64,000 bases of DNA from Cardinium hertigii_C (GCF_050864855.1 NZ_JBOZWW010000058.1:62001-126000); one strand, 5' to 3'. Numbered from the stretch's first letter, positions 26,482-36,658 are shown. Notes: generated from the letters alone by a model not told the origin. A program made the numbers and translations.

Positions 26482-27046
26482 GGAAAGCAATAGCTTACTA
26501 GCTATAGTAACCTTTATGCTAGTGGCCGTTATCGCCCCTAAAGTAGTACAGCTATACTACAGATGGACCTATAGACCAGACCATTGTGCAGACACCGCCT
26601 TACTGGACAAACAGCTGGCTTTATTGCAAGCCAATAGCAATAGATTGGTCCCATTCGATATAAACAGCGCTACAGCAGAACCATTGCTAGCCATAGAAGG
26701 GATGCCCCAACCACTTGCCCTTAGAATCCTACGCTATAGAGACAAATTGGGCGGATTTGTTTCCTTTGACCAATACAAAGAAGTATATGGCCTATCTGGC
26801 CATCTGCGCACCAAACTGATGCAGCACACCACCATACGAAAAGGACATCCACCTAAAAAAATATCCTTAAACCAGGCAACCTTTAAGCGCTTGGCTGCCC
26901 ATCCCTATATTTCATACGCTATGGCCCAAGCCATTATAGATTACAGAAAACGCAAAGGAAAATTTACTACCTTGCGTGCCATTCAAAACCTACCCGGCTA
27001 CCATCCAGATTGGGGGAAAAAAATAATGCCCTATCTCTCCCTTTAG
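26429..27046 (+). CDS. Single-pass protein with helix-hairpin-helix repeats (ComEA-like)
   Basis: A 205-aa protein with one membrane helix (SLLAIVTFMLVAVIAPKVVQLYY, about residues 22-44) and two helix-hairpin-helix regions in the remaining soluble part: FDINSATAEPLLAIEGMPQPLALRIL (about 77-102) and ISLNQATFKRLAAHPYISYAMAQAII (about 145-170). The layout resembles ComEA-type or T2SS-associated HhH DNA-binding proteins common in Bacteroidetes. It starts inside the rluD 3' end (53-base overlap), which implies coupled translation. A DNA-uptake role is possible; there are no other competence genes nearby. Confidence 0.7.
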   Translation: MLRKIKQSIKKAFHFSNRESNSLLAIVTFMLVAVIAPKVVQLYYRWTYRPDHCADTALLDKQLALLQANSNRLVPFDINSATAEPLLAIEGMPQPLALRILRYRDKLGGFVSFDQYKEVYGLSGHLRTKLMQHTTIRKGHPPKKISLNQATFKRLAAHPYISYAMAQAIIDYRKRKGKFTTLRAIQNLPGYHPDWGKKIMPYLSL

Positions 27047-27154
27047 CCACCCATTACAACAGCTCCCCCTTTTTGATTTCTAAGTAAGAATGCGTATTAT
27101 AAAGCGTAGCACTACTGCTATGCCTATTTATTAACTCTTTAACGGCTTGATCTT

Positions 27155-30100
27155 ATGATATACTTTAATATGCCGTTATATATAGTGGCAGCTTTTTTGG
27201 GATTAACCTTTCTAATGGGTGTCTATTTTAGTAGAAAAAAAACTACTTTTCGGGAATATGCGGTGGGGAATAAACAATTTGGTACGGCTACTTTGGTCGC
27301 TACCGTATTGGCTACGTCATTTGGGGGGGGAGCATTAATTCGTACTGTAGAGTGTACTCATATTCTTGGCTTATACTGGATAGTCCTTATTACATTGAAT
27401 AGTTTTGGATTCTGGATTATTAGTAAGTTAGCTTTGCGCATGGGACCATTTATGCAACACTTCTCTATGACAGAAACGATAGGTAGTATTTATGGTACCT
27501 ATCCAAGGATTATAGCTGCTTTGGTTGGTATCTGTACTTGTATAATTGGTATTACTTTGCAAATTAACGTAATGTCTCAAGCGATTAATATGTCTTTGGG
27601 ATCGATTGACCCTCGGATCATTACTATTCTTTCCACTGTACTCCTTATTTTTTATTCTACATTTGGGGGGGTTCGGGCCATTACCTATACAGATGTATTG
27701 CAGTTTATAACTTTTTCCGTTATTATTCCTCTTCTAGCCTGGTTTATGTTTATACAAATAGGCAAACCAATTACTGAAATTGTTCCTATACTACAAGACC
27801 AACCTAAGTTCCAATTTAGCAACTTATTTCAGTTTAATATCCAGCTAGTGGGAATGGTGCTACTGCTTATGTCTGCTCTGATATCATTTATGCAGCCTGA
27901 CCTTATACAACGGGTCTATATGACTTCTAGTCCCATTCAAGCTCGAAAAGTTTTTTCCTATGCAATACTTTTTAATTTTATTATAACTTTTTTCATAGTA
28001 CTAACTGGTCTATTTGTTTTTGTAGGAGCACCTGATTTAGCAAAAGAAAATATTTGGGAATATATAACTACCCATATTCCTTCCTTATTTAAAGGATTTC
28101 TTGCGATTAGTTTACTTTCTATGACGATGTCTACAGCGGATTCTGGATTAAATGCTTCTTCTATTATGGTGAGTCATGATATCATGCAAAGTCTACAAAA
28201 AGGAAAAAAATTCCCTGACGCATATCGACTTAAAATAGCTAGACGGACTACATTAGTAGTAGGTTTATTGGCTATGCTCCTAGCTTTTCACTGTAAAGAT
28301 CTGTTAAAATTAATGTATTGGGGTATTGATTGTGCTGTACCTATAGGAACAGCACCTTTTATATTAGCCGTTTTTGGTTTCCGGGGTACTTCGCGTACCG
28401 CTTTAATCGGTATGGCTACCGGTCTCTTCACTATTTTAGCCTGGAACAAGTGGGTTGCACCTGCTACAGGGATGGATGGTTCTTTTGTTGCTATGTTGGC
28501 CAATGGCTTGGCGATGCTAGCGGCCCATTATCTACTGATACAACCAGAAGGGGCGGGTTGGTCTAAACCAGATGACGAATTTCGGCAGATGCGCCAAGCG
28601 CAGGAGCGTAAGCGTGCGGAACGAAGAGCAGCGATTAAAATGGCGTGGGCCAATAGAAAAATAACTTTGGGTAAATTGGCTCCTGGTGATACTACCCTAC
28701 GATTAATAGGATTATATATCATAGTTACTTCTATTATGGATTATTGGTTTTATGAACCAACTGGCATCTCTTGGGCAATAAGCCAAGTTTGTATAGGTGC
28801 CTTTGTTATAGCTTCTAAAACTTTCTTTAGCAAAGCACTGCCCAACTGGTTGATTGGCCTAGGTGCACTTATCGTCCTAACGATTCTTTTACCGTTAGAT
28901 TTGCTTTGGAACTGTTGGTATTCATTAGACCCGATTTTTACGGCATCCTTATCTTTGACCCATTGCGCGATTATTTTATGGACCTTACCCCTCTACCTAG
29001 GGACAAAAGTGGTAGCAGGGACCGGATTATTAATGCTCTCCATGTCTATTCAATACTTTTTACCCGAATTAGTTCCCCTACTTCCACTATGTGTAGCGAT
29101 ACTATTCATATTTGCCATGATTATTTACTTTAAAGTCAGATTAAATTGTTCTGCAACTAAAATTCTTTATCTTGAAAATAGAGAAAAGCTTAAAGAAGCG
29201 GAAAAACTAAAAGCTTCTTTATATGATGCAGCCATAGTACCAGCTGCTTCAGCTGGCGGGTGCAAGGGCTATGGCGCTATTCTAGCGCAAGTGGTGCACA
29301 AAATGGAAGAATCTATCTCTTTCTTAGACCAAAACATGCCCCTTTACAAGCAAGATTTTCAAAGTATTATCCATAAGCTGTATGATTGGGTAGCCTATTT
29401 TAATAGAAGAGAAAAGGCAAAAAGGCATGCACTGCTTCAGCCTACTAAAATTAGTATAGACCAACTGATCCATAAAGTAGAATTTGCGTTGTCCCAAGAG
29501 ATGTCCAACCCGCCTAGGCTACTGGTAGAAAAAATAAATGGCACGCATGGGCCATTGTGCCCTGATATCATATGTGATGTCAACCAAGTAGTTTACTTAT
29601 TGATTCAGGCTGTTTTACGGGTGGGTAGCCTAGCTAAGGCCCCGATTATCCGCCTACAACTGCAGCCTACCGCTTTGCAATTTAAGCAAGCAGATGGTAT
29701 TGAAAGCCATTGCCCACTATCGATTCTTTTTCAAGCTACTGGCTGGGTAATAAGCGAAGCAGCCACCCCTTCTGAAGCGCTTCCGAAGGTAAAAAAATGC
29801 TATGATGATAGGATAGACTGTATACGACCTCAAACGCAGCAGCAACGTCCGCCATCGATAGACCTGCAGGAGGCTACTATATCGACTATTGTAAGTGCCC
29901 ACCATGGTTACGCAGAAGTTTCTATGGATAGAAAACCACCAACTATTCTGCTGATATTGCCTACTGATGTTACTGAAATACTGCATCACATAACGGCTGG
30001 GCTACCTATAGATGCTTTAGCGGCAGAAGGCCCTGTCTCCCCTAAGGAGCAGGCTGATTCCATGATGGTTTTGATGCAATTCCATGACTATGTCTGCAAA

Positions 30101-30703
30101 TCTGCTTATGAAAATGATCCGATCGATCTAGTCACCCTTTCAGGGTTGCTGCTACTAATGCGGCAACGCTTTGGCAGTAAGCGGCATGCCTCAGGGCAAT
30201 TGTTTTATGTACGGGCAGTAGGGATTGCTACACTCGTGGTAGAATGGGCTTTTCACTCTCCTAAAGTGATTTATGCCTCTTTGCTCTATGAGCTGGTACG
30301 CCATACCTGCTTGCCCCTTTCATACATAAAGGAACATTATAATTTAGGGGTGTATGCCTTTGTATGGAATGTAGTCAATACAGACAAACGACAAGCATTA
30401 GACGATCCTTCTTTGCTTTATGTACAAAACCGCTTGCAAGAAGCTGTGAAGGAAGAACATGTACAGCTTTCTGTTCTGTTTATCAAACTAGCCGAACGGC
30501 TCTATGATTTGCGCCATGCAGCCGGCTATGTCCATCTACCAGAGGTACACCATATGGCACAAGAAACACTAGCCATAGATGTCCAAGTAGCCAATAAATA
30601 CCTAAACCCAGAGATAGGCGCAGCCTTAGAAGAAGCGGCCAAAGCCGCATTAGCCATTTGTGCCAACTACCCATTGGAAAAAAACAACGATACAGTTGGT
30701 TAG
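27155..30703 (+). CDS. Sodium/solute symporter fused to histidine-kinase-like and RelA/SpoT HD-like regions
   Basis: A 1182-aa multidomain membrane protein. Residues 1-480 are a sodium:solute symporter (SSS/SLC5): AVGNKQFGTATLVATVLATSFGGG, SFMQPDLIQRVYMT, SMTMSTADSGLNASS. A second group of about six helices (about 510-670) follows, then a coiled stretch (REKLKEAEKLKASL). Residues about 700-900 resemble the dimerisation and ATP-binding parts of a histidine kinase, but the asparagine of the N box is not evident (DVNQVVYLLIQAV). Residues about 1010-1160 resemble the HD domain of RelA/SpoT: HASGQLFYV, VIYASLLYELVRHT where LLHDVVEDT is expected, VLFIKLAERLYDLR, MAQETLAIDV. The catalytic His/Asp are replaced, so it looks enzymatically dead. 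SSS-kinase proteins (CbrA-like) are known; fusion to a SpoT HD-like end is unusual. A sensor coupling solute uptake to (p)ppGpp control is inference. Confidence 0.75.
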   Translation: MIYFNMPLYIVAAFLGLTFLMGVYFSRKKTTFREYAVGNKQFGTATLVATVLATSFGGGALIRTVECTHILGLYWIVLITLNSFGFWIISKLALRMGPFMQHFSMTETIGSIYGTYPRIIAALVGICTCIIGITLQINVMSQAINMSLGSIDPRIITILSTVLLIFYSTFGGVRAITYTDVLQFITFSVIIPLLAWFMFIQIGKPITEIVPILQDQPKFQFSNLFQFNIQLVGMVLLLMSALISFMQPDLIQRVYMTSSPIQARKVFSYAILFNFIITFFIVLTGLFVFVGAPDLAKENIWEYITTHIPSLFKGFLAISLLSMTMSTADSGLNASSIMVSHDIMQSLQKGKKFPDAYRLKIARRTTLVVGLLAMLLAFHCKDLLKLMYWGIDCAVPIGTAPFILAVFGFRGTSRTALIGMATGLFTILAWNKWVAPATGMDGSFVAMLANGLAMLAAHYLLIQPEGAGWSKPDDEFRQMRQAQERKRAERRAAIKMAWANRKITLGKLAPGDTTLRLIGLYIIVTSIMDYWFYEPTGISWAISQVCIGAFVIASKTFFSKALPNWLIGLGALIVLTILLPLDLLWNCWYSLDPIFTASLSLTHCAIILWTLPLYLGTKVVAGTGLLMLSMSIQYFLPELVPLLPLCVAILFIFAMIIYFKVRLNCSATKILYLENREKLKEAEKLKASLYDAAIVPAASAGGCKGYGAILAQVVHKMEESISFLDQNMPLYKQDFQSIIHKLYDWVAYFNRREKAKRHALLQPTKISIDQLIHKVEFALSQEMSNPPRLLVEKINGTHGPLCPDIICDVNQVVYLLIQAVLRVGSLAKAPIIRLQLQPTALQFKQADGIESHCPLSILFQATGWVISEAATPSEALPKVKKCYDDRIDCIRPQTQQQRPPSIDLQEATISTIVSAHHGYAEVSMDRKPPTILLILPTDVTEILHHITAGLPIDALAAEGPVSPKEQADSMMVLMQFHDYVCKSAYENDPIDLVTLSGLLLLMRQRFGSKRHASGQLFYVRAVGIATLVVEWAFHSPKVIYASLLYELVRHTCLPLSYIKEHYNLGVYAFVWNVVNTDKRQALDDPSLLYVQNRLQEAVKEEHVQLSVLFIKLAERLYDLRHAAGYVHLPEVHHMAQETLAIDVQVANKYLNPEIGAALEEAAKAALAICANYPLEKNNDTVG

Positions 30704-30732
30704 TACATCCCCCCCACCTTTCTCATACTACC

Positions 30733-31857
30733 TTACTTTATATAAAGCTGCTTGAGCAAATCAACTGTTTTTTTAACTTCTGAAAAAGTAGTATTTTTAC
30801 TAAAAGAGAAACGTATCGCATGGTTGTTTTCTTTTTTCAAAGCCGCTACAACCGCCGAACCTATAGCACTACCACTTGTACAAGCACTGCCTGTAGAAGC
30901 AGCTATCCCATGAATATCTAAATGATAGACCACCATATCGCGCCCGTCCGAGTCAGGCAATGAAATATTTAATAGGTTGGGACTGCTTTGGGTTAAGCTT
31001 GCACTCTGTCCATTAAAGGTTACATCAGGCATATCTGTTTTCAATAACTCGATCATATACTGTTTAATAGCCAATAAATGTGCTACTACTTTTGTTTTAT
31101 GCGCAAAAGCCATTTCCAATGCTTTGGCCATGCCAACAATATAAGCCACATTTTCAGTCCCTCCACGCATATTTAACTCTTGCCCCCCTCCCGTAATCAG
31201 TGGTGCAACGGATACTGTAGCATCTATATAGACAAAGCCAATCCCTTTGGGTCCATGTATTTTATGGGCAGAACCAAGGGCAAGGTGGCAAGACTGGAAG
31301 TCAGCAAGGCCGCAATAGATGCTTTGAATGGTATCAGAATGAAAATAGGCCCCATATGCCTTACAAAGCTGTCCGATGGCTACGACGTCTGTTAGATTAC
31401 CTATTTCATGATTGACCCGCATAAAGCTGACCAAAGCATGGGGATGGTCTTTTAACCATTGGGCTACTTCATCCAAGCTAAAGCCCCCGTCTTGGTCTAC
31501 CTGGACATAGGATAAGGTAATCTTACCCTGTCTGGCCAAGGTTTCTAGAGGCATCCGAACCGAAAGATGCTCTAAGGGAGCAGTCAACACATGGGCAATT
31601 TGCATCGCCTCTATAACACCCCTTAAGAGCATATTGTTCCCCTCTGTACCACCAGAGGTAAAGAAGATTTCAGAAGGTGTCACATCGAATAAGGAGGCTA
31701 TTTTTTTTCTAGCTTTTTCAATTGCTGCTTTCGCACGGCAGCCATAACGATGTACAGAAGAAGGATTGCCACAAAAATGGGCCATATAAGGCAGCATGCT
31801 ATCCAATACGGCTGGATCTAATGGCGTAGTAGCGGCATGATCTAAGTAGATATCCAT
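30733..31857 (-). CDS. Cysteine desulfurase (IscS/NifS family)
   Basis: A PLP enzyme that takes sulfur from cysteine for iron-sulfur clusters and tRNA thiolation. The 374-aa protein starts MDIYLDHAATTPLD, then shows FTSGGTEGNNMLL, the PLP lysine in GSAHKIHGPKGIGFVY and the catalytic cysteine in ASTGSACTSGSA, which is the longer NifS/IscS-like loop. Length is normal. No iscU or suf genes are adjacent; the next gene upstream on this strand (31925-32479) encodes a DUF6913 protein. Confidence 0.93.
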   Translation of the reverse strand: MDIYLDHAATTPLDPAVLDSMLPYMAHFCGNPSSVHRYGCRAKAAIEKARKKIASLFDVTPSEIFFTSGGTEGNNMLLRGVIEAMQIAHVLTAPLEHLSVRMPLETLARQGKITLSYVQVDQDGGFSLDEVAQWLKDHPHALVSFMRVNHEIGNLTDVVAIGQLCKAYGAYFHSDTIQSIYCGLADFQSCHLALGSAHKIHGPKGIGFVYIDATVSVAPLITGGGQELNMRGGTENVAYIVGMAKALEMAFAHKTKVVAHLLAIKQYMIELLKTDMPDVTFNGQSASLTQSSPNLLNISLPDSDGRDMVVYHLDIHGIAASTGSACTSGSAIGSAVVAALKKENNHAIRFSFSKNTTFSEVKKTVDLLKQLYIK

Positions 31858-31924
31858 AATAAAGTATATAAGCCAGGTGGGTCAGTAAACGAATGGTACT
31901 TTCTATCATCCTCGGGTAACTTTA

Positions 31925-32479
31925 TCATTGCCCTTCCATACATCCCGTATAGTGCAACATCTGACTGGCCAATCTTTTGATGTCTTCGATCGGAGTGGTT
32001 CGATTTACTTTGACCATTACTTCAAAGAAATTCCTGCACATAGAATCAAAATGACCCACACGGCATTTGGCATGATGGTGGACTAGAATAGATGCCAAGA
32101 CGGGATGGACCGTCAAATCTAAGTAAAACAAATAATCAAAAGAACTTTTTATAAACTTTTGTATGCGGTCACTTTTTGCCTTCCCTAAAATAGTAATGGC
32201 ATGATGGTCAAAAGCATAGCGCAAATGGCTACTGGTATGGATACGGTCTTTATGTGTAGTGTAACAAAGCACACTGACTTGCTTATCCAAATTTTTTAAA
32301 TCTCGAATAAAACGTTGTACCACCTCATGCTTGGCAGGACTTTCATAACTATACAATACGCCTATAGTGGTTGCTTGCTTCAACCCCACATTGCTGCGCG
32401 CCACCGTCTTATTTTTTGCGGCCAAACGGGTCACAACGGCTAAAATAAAAAGCTTTGCACGTAAGTATAAATGCATCAT
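31925..32479 (-). CDS. DUF6913-like protein
   Basis: A 184-aa protein resembling a Bacteroidetes family of unknown function (DUF6913). Supporting segments are TIGVLYSYESPAKHEVVQRF, FDYLFYLDLTVHPVLASILV, AKCRVGHFDSMCRNFFEVMV and EDIKRLASQMLHYTG. Its start codon overlaps the ligA stop as ATGA, a typical coupling arrangement. In related genomes the family keeps company with core genes, which agrees with a housekeeping role, but the activity is not known. Confidence 0.65.
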   Translation of the reverse strand: MMHLYLRAKLFILAVVTRLAAKNKTVARSNVGLKQATTIGVLYSYESPAKHEVVQRFIRDLKNLDKQVSVLCYTTHKDRIHTSSHLRYAFDHHAITILGKAKSDRIQKFIKSSFDYLFYLDLTVHPVLASILVHHHAKCRVGHFDSMCRNFFEVMVKVNRTTPIEDIKRLASQMLHYTGCMEGQ

Positions 32480-34476
32480 GCCATCATCTTTATAAACTCA
32501 ACTTCCTCCAAAATGGGAATGCCCCATTCCATGGCCTTCGCCAACTTGGATGGACCAACTTTAGTGCCTGCTACGAAATAATCCACCTTAGTAGAAACAG
32601 CAGGCAATACCCTCCCTCCTGCTTCTTCTATTAATTTAGTACATTCTTCCCTTGTAAATTTTTGAAAAGTACCCGATATAACAAAGTTTTTTGAAGCAAA
32701 TGGCAACAAAGTATCCACAGGCTCCGGCAGCGCAAACTGCACCCCCGCAGCTTGAAGCGCATGAAGCATGGTTTGTTGGTAAGGATCCTGGAGGTAACCC
32801 AGTATACTCTGCACAATCTTCTCTCCAATATCTGGTAGCTGCAATAGCTCCTCTTCGGTAGCCTCTTGCAACCGCTCCATAGACCTAAAGTGTAGTGCTA
32901 ATTTCCTGGCTACCGTTTCTCCTACATGCTGAATACCCAAGGCAAACAATACCCGATCAAAAGGTCTTGTTTTGGAGGCTTGAATATGAGCCAATAATTT
33001 TTGCGTGGATAGCGTTTGAAAGCCCTCTAAGCCATTGACCGCATCATAAGGCAATGTATACAAATCTGCTGCCGTTTGGACCAATTTGGCCTCCAATAAA
33101 GCATCAACTGTTTTAGGGCCCAAGGTATCAATATCCATCGCTTTCCGATGGGCAAAATGGAGTAAAGTACCCTTTAACTGGGGCAAACAGTGCTGCTTAT
33201 TGGGACAGTAGTAGGCAACAACTCCTGCTGCCCGGTGGAGTAATGTCCCACAAGCAGGGCAAGAAGAGATAAAACGAATAGGTTGACCATCCCTATGGCG
33301 ACGGGCCCTATCTACTCCCACAACCTTGGGAATAATTTCCCCACCTTTTTCAATAAAAACCGTATCGCCCAAACAAAGATCAAGTCTAGCCAACGCATCT
33401 GCATTGTACAAAGAAGCACGACGGACCATGGTGCCTGCCAATGGAACTGGAGTAAAATGGGCAACTGGCGTCACTATTCCCGTTCTGCCTAGCTGAAAAG
33501 TTACCCCTTCTAAGATAGAGGATGCACTTTCTGGTTGATATTTATAGGCAATGGCCCAACGTGGCGATTTGGCAGTTGTACCCATTCTATCTTGTTGATC
33601 CAACGTATTTACCTTGATCACGATTCCATCGACCTCAACTGGTAAATCTTTTTTATGCCACGCACAATAACGGACATACTCCATTATTTCCATACCATTG
33701 CGACATACCTTATAGGTAGGTGGCACAGAAAAACCCAAGGCAGCCAGTACCGCCAAGGCCGCTTGTTGCGTAGGACAAGTATAGGATGACCCATACAAAC
33801 CATACCCATAAAATGCCAACTGACGATCTTTCACCCCCTCTACATCCAATGCCTTTAAGGTACCAGCTGTAATATTACGGGGATTGGCCCACAAAGGCTC
33901 ACCTTTTGCCTTGCGTGCACGATTTAACGCTTTAAAAACTGCCTTAGACATAAAGGCTTCGCCACGCACCTCAAATGGATCAGATGGCACACCTCGAATG
34001 TTTTGGGGTAAGGGCAAACATTGGGCCACATGGCGTGTGACATCATCACCTTTTTCACCATCGCCCCGTGTCACCACACGTACCAAACGGCCCTTTTCAT
34101 AAAGGATGCTTAGTGCTACACCATCTATTTTAGGTTCGCATACAAAATCTACCGTCTCATTTGGAAACATTTTTTTTACCCTTTCCACAAATTGCATCAC
34201 CTCTATTTCTGAATAGGTTTTAGCCAAAGAGCGCATAGGCGTCTGGTGGTACACCACTTCAAAACCCTTGGAAGGTTGTTCTCCAACTACTTCAGTGGGA
34301 GAGTTAGAACATTTTAAATGAGGATGGGCCTCCTCCAATCGCGTCAACTGTTCCAACAATTGGTCATATGCATAATCAGAAATTTCAGAAATTCCCTTTT
34401 GAAAATAACATTCATTGTAGTACCCAATTAAATCTACCAAACGTTTGATTTCCTTACTGATATCAGATGGTTTCAT
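32476..34476 (-). CDS. ligA: NAD-dependent DNA ligase
   Basis: Seals nicks in duplex DNA using NAD+ during replication and repair. The 666-aa protein has the Ia domain at the N-terminus, the adenylation motif CEPKIDGVALS with the catalytic Lys, the OB domain (IEKGGEIIPKVV), a zinc-binding four-cysteine region (CPACGTLLHR...YYCPNKQHC), HhH motifs (LPDIGEKIVQSIL) and a C-terminal BRCT domain (SKNFVISGTFQKFTREE). All parts are present at the usual length. The stop overlaps the start of the DUF6913 gene. Confidence 0.96.
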   Translation of the reverse strand: MKPSDISKEIKRLVDLIGYYNECYFQKGISEISDYAYDQLLEQLTRLEEAHPHLKCSNSPTEVVGEQPSKGFEVVYHQTPMRSLAKTYSEIEVMQFVERVKKMFPNETVDFVCEPKIDGVALSILYEKGRLVRVVTRGDGEKGDDVTRHVAQCLPLPQNIRGVPSDPFEVRGEAFMSKAVFKALNRARKAKGEPLWANPRNITAGTLKALDVEGVKDRQLAFYGYGLYGSSYTCPTQQAALAVLAALGFSVPPTYKVCRNGMEIMEYVRYCAWHKKDLPVEVDGIVIKVNTLDQQDRMGTTAKSPRWAIAYKYQPESASSILEGVTFQLGRTGIVTPVAHFTPVPLAGTMVRRASLYNADALARLDLCLGDTVFIEKGGEIIPKVVGVDRARRHRDGQPIRFISSCPACGTLLHRAAGVVAYYCPNKQHCLPQLKGTLLHFAHRKAMDIDTLGPKTVDALLEAKLVQTAADLYTLPYDAVNGLEGFQTLSTQKLLAHIQASKTRPFDRVLFALGIQHVGETVARKLALHFRSMERLQEATEEELLQLPDIGEKIVQSILGYLQDPYQQTMLHALQAAGVQFALPEPVDTLLPFASKNFVISGTFQKFTREECTKLIEEAGGRVLPAVSTKVDYFVAGTKVGPSKLAKAMEWGIPILEEVEFIKMMA

Positions 34477-34534
34477 AGGCTATGCACTCCATATTATAAA
34501 CTGAACCTATTTTTTGTAGCGCCCAACCAACCCA

Positions 34535-35326
34535 CTATAATACACATTCCACCAATGCCGCCAATCCAGCCCCAAGTACACTAACCCATAAAGTAAACTG
34601 GTTCGAATGATGATTGGGACTCGCTTCAAAAAGCATAGTAGCTGAAATGTACAAAAAATTACCGGTTACAATAGCAGATAATACAACACTACCTCCATCA
34701 GAAATATAATGATGGGCATAGCTACTCAGCCACAACCCTACTGGAGAAGCCAAAGCAAATAGCACCAAATAACGTAGCATGCGTCTAATAGATAGGTTAA
34801 AACCACGCAACACACTGGTTAAAGCAAAAGCCTCCAGAAACTTATGGAGCATCATACCGAATAAAAGCCCTTTTTGGGCAGCATGGCCAGGGTGACCATG
34901 GGCTAAAAGGGTACCATCTAATAGCGCATGCAATGCAATAGAAGTTAAAAACGAAAACATTTTATAATCCTTTAGGCAAGCATGGCCTGAAGTTGGGGCC
35001 ATAGAATGGCCATGCTCCACACCAGCGGTAAAGGTTTCAATAAAACGCTGCAAAAAAAATCCAATCATCATACACCCTCCTACATACAGAGGCACTACCT
35101 TAGACAGAAAAAGCTCAGGCATTAAATGCAAGAAAGTATTGGCCAATAAGTACCCTCCCGAAAAAGTTAGCAAGCATGGTAAAACCCGCATCGAACACTG
35201 TGTAACCACCAAAAGGCCACCTAGTAATGCGGAAAAAAAAAGTGCAAAAAACTCGATAATCATTATCAATCCATGATGGTTAAAAAGACCGTGGATATCG
35301 ATTCGTTGCATAACGTTATGCCACAC
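34535..35326 (-). CDS. ZIP-family metal transporter
   Basis: A 263-aa membrane protein of the ZIP family, which imports Zn2+ or other divalent metals. It has about eight helices and the two metal-site helices HALLDGTLLAHGH and MLHKFLEAFALT, which match the H-x3-D and H-K-x-x-E patterns of helices IV and V; a histidine-rich loop (EHGHSMAPTSGHA) lies before them. The frame begins 11 bases inside the rsmH 3' end; an internal Met at 35263 (MIIEFFALFFSALLGG) is closer to the usual N-terminus of the family and may be the true start. It belongs to the run rsmH-ZIP-ligA-DUF6913. Confidence 0.85.
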   Translation of the reverse strand: MWHNVMQRIDIHGLFNHHGLIMIIEFFALFFSALLGGLLVVTQCSMRVLPCLLTFSGGYLLANTFLHLMPELFLSKVVPLYVGGCMMIGFFLQRFIETFTAGVEHGHSMAPTSGHACLKDYKMFSFLTSIALHALLDGTLLAHGHPGHAAQKGLLFGMMLHKFLEAFALTSVLRGFNLSIRRMLRYLVLFALASPVGLWLSSYAHHYISDGGSVVLSAIVTGNFLYISATMLFEASPNHHSNQFTLWVSVLGAGLAALVECVL

Positions 35327-36239
35327 GTACCGCTATCCGTAACCGTGCGCTTCGCGCACGATTGTTTCTATTTACCTCCTCTATAGAGGGCATAAAAGGT
35401 TTTTTTTGTAGCGGAACAAAAGGACGCAATAGATTGCCATACCCATCCTGTTCTATCTTGCCCCATACATTACCTGTATTAAAAAAGTTCTTAACCAATC
35501 GATCCTCTAAAGAATGATAGGCAATAATGGCCAAACGCCCTTTCGGTTTAATACATTCAACACTACGCTTTAGTAGTTCCTCTAATGCAACAAGCTCATT
35601 ATTTACTTCAATACGAATGGCTTGAAACACCCTTGCAAGATACTGATTTACTTTTATTTTAGGCGCGAATGGTTCAAGAATAGTTCTTAACTGATGGGTC
35701 GTTAGAATGGGTGCACGCTTGCGTGCCTGTATAATAGCTTCAGCAACGGCCATCGCGCCTACTATTTCCCCATAACCATTCAATACATCAGCCAATTGTT
35801 CTACTGTATAGCTATTGACTATATGCTGAGCCGAATAAAGAGCATTTGGATCCATTCTCATATCCAGTGTACCATCAAAACGAGTAGAAAAACCACGTTC
35901 TGGCGTATCTATTTGGTAAGAAGAAGTGCCTAAATCTGCTAAGATACCATCTAGTTGTGCAATACCGTAAAAATTTATAAACTCCTTCACAAAACGAAAC
36001 GATGCCCTAATAAAAGTTAAAGGTTTACCAGCAAACGATTGGGCCATTTTAGCAGCTGCTGGGTCCTTATCAAAGGCAAATAAATGGCCACTAGATAGGG
36101 ATTCGACTATTCTTTTCGCATGGCCTCCTCCTCCAAAAGTAAGGTCAGCATAGTGGCCTGTTGGTACTATAGACAAGCCCTGCACCACCTGATCTGGCAT
36201 GACTGGTATATGATAGGGCTCTGAAACAGTTGTAACCAT
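35316..36239 (-). CDS. rsmH: 16S rRNA (cytosine-1402 N4) methyltransferase
   Basis: RsmH (MraW) methylates 16S rRNA near the P-site. The 307-aa protein shows HIPVMPDQVV at the start, the SAM-binding motif ADLTFGGGGHAKRIVE and FAFDKDPAA, LADLGTSSYQID, RGFSTRFDGTLDMRMD, ALFAPKI/EVN elements and the C-terminal AYHSLEDRLVKNFF followed by NNRARSARLRIA. It usually leads the division cell-wall (dcw) cluster, but here the dcw genes are absent and a ZIP transporter follows. Confidence 0.94.
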   Translation of the reverse strand: MVTTVSEPYHIPVMPDQVVQGLSIVPTGHYADLTFGGGGHAKRIVESLSSGHLFAFDKDPAAAKMAQSFAGKPLTFIRASFRFVKEFINFYGIAQLDGILADLGTSSYQIDTPERGFSTRFDGTLDMRMDPNALYSAQHIVNSYTVEQLADVLNGYGEIVGAMAVAEAIIQARKRAPILTTHQLRTILEPFAPKIKVNQYLARVFQAIRIEVNNELVALEELLKRSVECIKPKGRLAIIAYHSLEDRLVKNFFNTGNVWGKIEQDGYGNLLRPFVPLQKKPFMPSIEEVNRNNRARSARLRIAVRVA

Positions 36240-36658
36240 ATATCAAAAATTGTAAACTTTAAATGTTTTACAAAAATAAAATATTTAGCGCATTTTTAAA
36301 TACAAATAAACTAGTACAGGACATCTTAGTGGTTATGAACATATACATTAGACCCGTATAAAACATTGCAACCTAAATAAATTTTGAGTACATCTTGTAG
36401 AACAGGTAAATCTATATTAGATCAAAGAATCTGAGCAAAAGTGTTTTTTTGCAATTTTAGTAATTATTTTGTAATAATACATATATATTGTATGCATTCG
36501 TTTTGAAAAGTTACTATTGCTATAAGTGTTTATTTTTTGCGCTTGGAAGGATAACTTCGTAACTTTAAGAACAGAAAATTTACTTTAAGGGTAAACCTTA
36601 ATCTTGAAAAGATAAGCTTATAGATCGGGTTAACCTGACAATTTTTTGATTGTATCAA
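36240..36658. other. Divergent promoter region with short inverted repeat
   Basis: About 419 AT-rich bases between rsmH (minus) and the RelA/SpoT-like gene (plus). A small inverted repeat TTAAGG-GTAAA-CCTTAA is at 36585-36601, some 58 bases before the RelA/SpoT start. No ORF or RNA gene is recognised. Confidence 0.4.

Noticed and set aside
34600..34620. TTCGAAT-like T-loop sequence
   Set aside because: Lies within the ZIP transporter gene with no surrounding tRNA stems.
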